A stretch of 8,504 nucleotides of DNA from Pseudomonadota bacterium. Its GTDB lineage: Bacteria > Pseudomonadota > Gammaproteobacteria > Pseudomonadales > Cellvibrionaceae. Position numbers and translations under genes: made by a program. Of this stretch, positions 4,920-8,504 are shown one piece after another; the first letter of the stretch is position 1; each line of letters starts with the position of its first letter. A model generated the notes under the pieces. That model saw nothing but the letters and a program-made list of their open reading frames with translations, did not search any database and was not told where the DNA came from. The stretch is from positions 1-8,504 of the forward strand of contig JAEZGT010000242.1 in assembly GCA_023416875.1 (NCBI GenBank), read 5' to 3'.

Positions 4920-7475
4920 CTACTGGAGGTACGGCCGTAGCTTTGCGGCAAGATCCTGCACAGTGCCTTCCTGCAACATACCCAAATGATCTCCGCTCAC
5001 CTCGTGCACCGTCAGTCGCGGCAGGAATCTGCCCCAACCAAGATCGGTACTTTCGGGTTCAAACTCTGTTCTTTCCTTCGCTTTGAATAACACCACCGGC
5101 TCCGAGAAAGTCGCAGGATTGTAGGTGCGTGATGCCATAGCGCGAGCGTCGGCCCGCTGATCCACCGCCGCTCCAACGCGCGCTTTAAAGAGCTTATTTT
5201 TGATTTTGCGCAGAAGCGATCGATTGAGATAAGCCCTGCGCTCGCGCAGAATTTTTTTCAGATGTCGAATTAACTTTCTAGCAGGCGACAAAGATTGCCA
5301 GAATCCTGGAGCCATAGAATCCAGCATCGCGATCAAATGCACTTCTTCGCCTTGCTCGCGCAACAATCTCGCCACTTCCAGCGCAATAATGCCGCCGAAG
5401 GATTCACCCGCCAGATAATAGGGGCCGTGAGTTTGAAAGGCAGTAATACTGCGAAAATAGCGGCGCGCGATCTGATCGACGCTATGCAGGGCCTGCACCT
5501 CCGCAACCTCCACTCCCGGTTGCAACAGCAACATTTCCTCTTCCAAATAAACGCCGCATACGGTTCTAGACGTGTCCAACGACAACGCGAGGTCGCGATA
5601 GAGAAGCACTCCATAAAGACAAAACAATGGCGGCTCAGCATTTCCATGTCTCAATACCACGACATCACCGACACCGGTTACCGGCTGTTTATTTTCAATG
5701 ACCTCCGCGAGTTGGCGAATCGTTGGATGCTCCAGCAAAAACGGAATGGGAATAAACTGTCCGAATTGTTTATCGACTTCCATCAAATAACGAACTGCAG
5801 TCAGGGAGTCGCCACCCAATTCGAAAAAATCGTGGTCAATGCCAACGCCCTCGACGCTGAATAAGGACTGCAGCATGGCCTGCAAACTGCGTTGCACTTC
5901 CGTCTCTGCCGCCTGATAAAAACCTGTCAGCAGTAAATTGCTGGCATCCGGAGCAGGCAATTGACTGCGGTCCAATTTGCCGTTGTGGTTCAGCGGCAAC
6001 TTATCCAACCGCACAAATTGTCCGGGGATCATATAGTCAGGCAAATGCCGCTTGAGATAATCCGCAAAGTACGCAGCAGAGGTCGGTTCGCCATCGCGAA
6101 TAACAAGGTAGGCAACCAGAGTCTGATCGGAGTCTTGTGCGTGTTGCCTGGCCACTACTACACAGTCCACCATCCCTGGCAATGACTTCAAATGATGCTC
6201 GATTTCCAGCAGCTCAACCCGCATTCCACGAATCTGTACTTGAAAATCAGCACGCCCCAATAATTCGATATCGCCATTTTCATCGGTTCGACCCACGTCG
6301 CCTATGGCGTAAAAACGCAAGTCATCAAGCTCAATGAATTTCTCTGCAGTCAAAACAGGTTGATTGAGATAGCCGGTGACCAATCCTGGTCCAGAGAAAT
6401 ATAAACTCCCCACTTCGCCGGGGCCCACTGATCGCAATTGATCATCCAGAATGCGCACCTGCATGCCGCCGAAGGCTTTGCCTACTTTTGTTCGCGTAAT
6501 ATTTTGTGAGCGAGGCGCTTCGTACGTGCACCCCATACAGCTGATTTCACTACTGCCGTAAATAACAAAAACTTCAGCTTTGCGAAATATTGTTTTGAGC
6601 TTCTCCAGGATTTCCGGAGGCACCATGTCACCTCCAGACGAGGCATGGCGCACATGATCAAATGCAGCGAAAGACTGGTAATGCTGCTCGATATACGGCA
6701 ACAACTGTTTTAACAAACTGGGGCCAAAGTGAAAGACGGTAGCGCGAGAAACCGCAGCGCTTAACTGCTGCATATCAAGCACTTGGTCGCGCGGCAATAA
6801 CGTAATTTCCGCACCCGCTGCCAAGGGAACCAGTAATTCAAACAAGCTGATGCTGAAGGTAAAGCGCGCGGCGGCAATAAAATGATCCGTTTCATCAAAG
6901 CCGTATCGCTCCACAGCGCTTGTAACGTAATGCAGCAGGTTGCGGTGATCGGCAACAACTCCTTTCGGTTTTCCCGTGGTACCCGAGGTGAAATAAATGT
7001 GAGAAATATCGCTTGATGAGAGGAAAACCTCAGGATTCATCTCAACGGCAACATCAGGAGGCGCCGTTAGATCGATAAACAGATCACGGGCTTCAACAGG
7101 TAGGAAAGAATTGTCTACAAGCCCAAGCACATAGCGTGGCTCCACTTCCGCCAAAATCACAGCGATACGATTAGCGGGAAAGCCGGGGTCAAGAGGAACG
7201 TAAACTGCGCCCAGTTTATGCAACGCTAGAATGGCTACCAATATTTCAAGACTGGGTGGGACAGCAACTACCACCCGGTCAGATTTTTGAACCCCTTTGG
7301 CAAAGAGCGCACGCGCCAAACGCGTGGCTCTGATATTAAGTTCACGATAACTGATCGACTTGCCACCGCAGTGAGCTGCTAATTTATCCCCGAGTCTCGC
7401 TGACTGCTGCTCAAAGACATCAACAAAAGTCACGTCCGTGGAAAATTCCAAACATAATGTTGAAGCTGCTTTCAT
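4920..7475 (-). CDS. NRPS-like A-T-TE enzyme, possible aryl-pyruvate (quinone/furanone) synthetase
   Basis: Single-module enzyme of 851 residues. The adenylation domain (about 15-505) has YFTSGTTGKPKGV (161-173), IYGSSE (305-310), IGD (391-393), GRADFQVQIRG (407-417) and catalytic Lys500 in NHNGK. The thiolation domain (about 525-595) has FFELGGDSL with Ser557 for the phosphopantetheine arm. The thioesterase (about 610-851) has GESFGG with nucleophile Ser692, and likely Asp719 and His830. There is no condensation domain. Core A4 reads FSISLFE: Ser208 replaces the Asp that grips the amino group of amino acid substrates. By eye the ten specificity residues are S-I-F-S-S-G-I-C-M-K. This architecture and missing Asp fit enzymes that adenylate and dimerise aryl-pyruvates (family knowledge: AtrA, RalA, XfsA), but other aryl or keto acids are possible. 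The start is the ATG at 7475; GAGG lies only two bases before it, but AGGG lies nine bases upstream. The gene follows the HPPD gene by 18 bases, so they are probably co-transcribed. Confidence 0.85.
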   Translation of the reverse strand: MKAASTLCLEFSTDVTFVDVFEQQSARLGDKLAAHCGGKSISYRELNIRATRLARALFAKGVQKSDRVVVAVPPSLEILVAILALHKLGAVYVPLDPGFPANRIAVILAEVEPRYVLGLVDNSFLPVEARDLFIDLTAPPDVAVEMNPEVFLSSSDISHIYFTSGTTGKPKGVVADHRNLLHYVTSAVERYGFDETDHFIAAARFTFSISLFELLVPLAAGAEITLLPRDQVLDMQQLSAAVSRATVFHFGPSLLKQLLPYIEQHYQSFAAFDHVRHASSGGDMVPPEILEKLKTIFRKAEVFVIYGSSEISCMGCTYEAPRSQNITRTKVGKAFGGMQVRILDDQLRSVGPGEVGSLYFSGPGLVTGYLNQPVLTAEKFIELDDLRFYAIGDVGRTDENGDIELLGRADFQVQIRGMRVELLEIEHHLKSLPGMVDCVVVARQHAQDSDQTLVAYLVIRDGEPTSAAYFADYLKRHLPDYMIPGQFVRLDKLPLNHNGKLDRSQLPAPDASNLLLTGFYQAAETEVQRSLQAMLQSLFSVEGVGIDHDFFELGGDSLTAVRYLMEVDKQFGQFIPIPFLLEHPTIRQLAEVIENKQPVTGVGDVVVLRHGNAEPPLFCLYGVLLYRDLALSLDTSRTVCGVYLEEEMLLLQPGVEVAEVQALHSVDQIARRYFRSITAFQTHGPYYLAGESFGGIIALEVARLLREQGEEVHLIAMLDSMAPGFWQSLSPARKLIRHLKKILRERRAYLNRSLLRKIKNKLFKARVGAAVDQRADARAMASRTYNPATFSEPVVLFKAKERTEFEPESTDLGWGRFLPRLTVHEVSGDHLGMLQEGTVQDLAAKLRPYLQ

Positions 7476-7493
7476 AACCTCGTGCCCTATCTA

Positions 7494-8504
7494 TCACGCC
7501 AGGACACCACGACGCTCTTGATCCAACTCAATGGACTCAAAGAGTGCTTGGAAATTGCCTTCGCCAAAACCACGATTACCTTTGCGCTGGATGAACTCGA
7601 AGAAAATCGGACCTATGCTGTTTTTGGTAAAAATCTGCAAAAGGAATCCGCCGCCCTGTTCTTCCCCACCGTCGATGAGTATGCGCCGGTCCCGCAGGGC
7701 AGAGACTTGTTCGCCGTGACCGGGCAGACGCTGGTCCACGCGCTCAAAATAAGTATCCGGCGTATGCTGAAAGGGAATACCGTTATTGGTTAAGCCATCC
7801 ACTGTTTTGAAAATATCTCGGCTCAGCAGCGCTATATGCTGGATGCCCTCGCCGTTATACTCACGGATAAACTCCGCAATCTGTGACTTATCATCTTTGG
7901 TTTCATTTAACGGGATGATCACGCGCCCGCAGGGACTTGCCACCACTTCGCTATACAATCCCGTCTTTTTACCTTCAATATGAAAAGAGCGAACGCGTTT
8001 GAAACCGAAGATGGTTTCGTAAAAGCGGCACATTCTTTCAACGCCGCCGCGGTTTAAATTGTGAGTAAGATGATCGATACGCTCTAGACAATGGGTGTCG
8101 TCCTTAGCGTATTCACGTACGTAACCAAACTTTTCGAACAGCTTTTTCTCAGCGGCATCATCCACGAGATAAATCAGCGACTGTCCAACGCCGCGAATCG
8201 CCGGTATGTCGTAATCCCTGGCTCCAGCCGGAATTGCACCAAACGCAACAGCCTGCTCAAAAGCCTGCTGCGAATTCAGCACTTTGAATCCCATAGCACT
8301 GGCACCACGATAGTGCACCGCGCGGAATAACTCTGCATTGCCGCCGCTGGATGGGTTGGAAATAAAATGGATATGCCCCTGATGATGCAAGGTAATGGGT
8401 TTTTCAGAGTGACGCCCGACTTGCTTGAAGCCCATCTGCTCAAAGAGCTTCAATAAAGACCGCGGCTGACTGCCGGAGAATTCCAAAAAAGATATATCAG
8501 TTAC
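7494..8504 (-). CDS. hpd: 4-hydroxyphenylpyruvate dioxygenase, nearly complete (N-terminus cut by window edge)
   Basis: Non-heme Fe(II) enzyme that converts 4-hydroxyphenylpyruvate and O2 to homogentisate and CO2 in tyrosine catabolism. The frame is open to the right edge; 336 residues are visible, beginning VTDISFLEFSGSQP, so probably only some 10-20 residues are missing. A TTG at 8486 could be read as a start, but family-like sequence continues before it. In visible numbering the iron ligands are His145 (ERIDHLTHN), His223 (GIQHIAL) and Glu303 (FFEFIQRKG). The active-site segments IPLNE (197-201), LLQIFT and GFGEGNF are intact; the Pro and Asn in IPLNE favour this enzyme over 4-hydroxymandelate synthase. 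The C-terminal half holds the catalytic vicinal-oxygen-chelate domain and the N-terminal half its degenerate copy. It is upstream of the A-T-TE gene, with an 18-base gap. No homogentisate dioxygenase is present in the window. Confidence 0.94.
   Translation of the reverse strand, partial: VTDISFLEFSGSQPRSLLKLFEQMGFKQVGRHSEKPITLHHQGHIHFISNPSSGGNAELFRAVHYRGASAMGFKVLNSQQAFEQAVAFGAIPAGARDYDIPAIRGVGQSLIYLVDDAAEKKLFEKFGYVREYAKDDTHCLERIDHLTHNLNRGGVERMCRFYETIFGFKRVRSFHIEGKKTGLYSEVVASPCGRVIIPLNETKDDKSQIAEFIREYNGEGIQHIALLSRDIFKTVDGLTNNGIPFQHTPDTYFERVDQRLPGHGEQVSALRDRRILIDGGEEQGGGFLLQIFTKNSIGPIFFEFIQRKGNRGFGEGNFQALFESIELDQERRGVLA

Noticed and set aside
5295..5864. A 189-codon plus-strand frame opposite the synthetase gene
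   Set aside because: It is antisense to the thioesterase and carrier domains, whose motifs are clearly coding on the minus strand. It is a shadow frame.

Overview
The window looks like chromosomal DNA of a gammaproteobacterium. The TCA genes closely resemble those of E. coli and Pseudomonas: a type II citrate synthase lies divergent to an sdhC-sdhD-sdhA operon. The exact group cannot be fixed from sequence reading alone; a marine or Cellvibrionaceae-like organism is only a guess.

Layout. Positions 1-915 (minus strand) hold the succinate dehydrogenase operon in the order sdhC, sdhD, sdhA, with sdhA cut by the left edge. Positions 916-1825 are a long non-coding spacer between the divergent sdh and gltA genes; it contains a good promoter -10 box for sdh. 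Positions 1826-3115 (plus) are gltA, followed by a strong bidirectional intrinsic terminator. A short spacer with a consensus DnaA box and a small operator-like palindrome precedes a cysteine synthase gene (3371-4285, plus). This converges on a zur-type zinc regulator gene (4343-4852, minus), with a hairpin between them.

The right half is the least ordinary part. Two minus-strand genes separated by 18 bases encode a 4-hydroxyphenylpyruvate dioxygenase (7494 to beyond 8504) and an 851-residue single-module NRPS-like enzyme (4920-7475). The enzyme has adenylation, thiolation and thioesterase domains, no condensation domain, and lacks the Asp that binds the amino group of amino acid substrates. 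This A-T-TE layout is the one used by enzymes that activate and dimerise aryl-pyruvic acids (atromentin, ralfuranone and xenofuranone synthetases). Its neighbour consumes 4-hydroxyphenylpyruvate. Together they suggest a small aromatic natural-product pathway drawing on tyrosine catabolism. The product is not known, and the operon may continue past the right edge.
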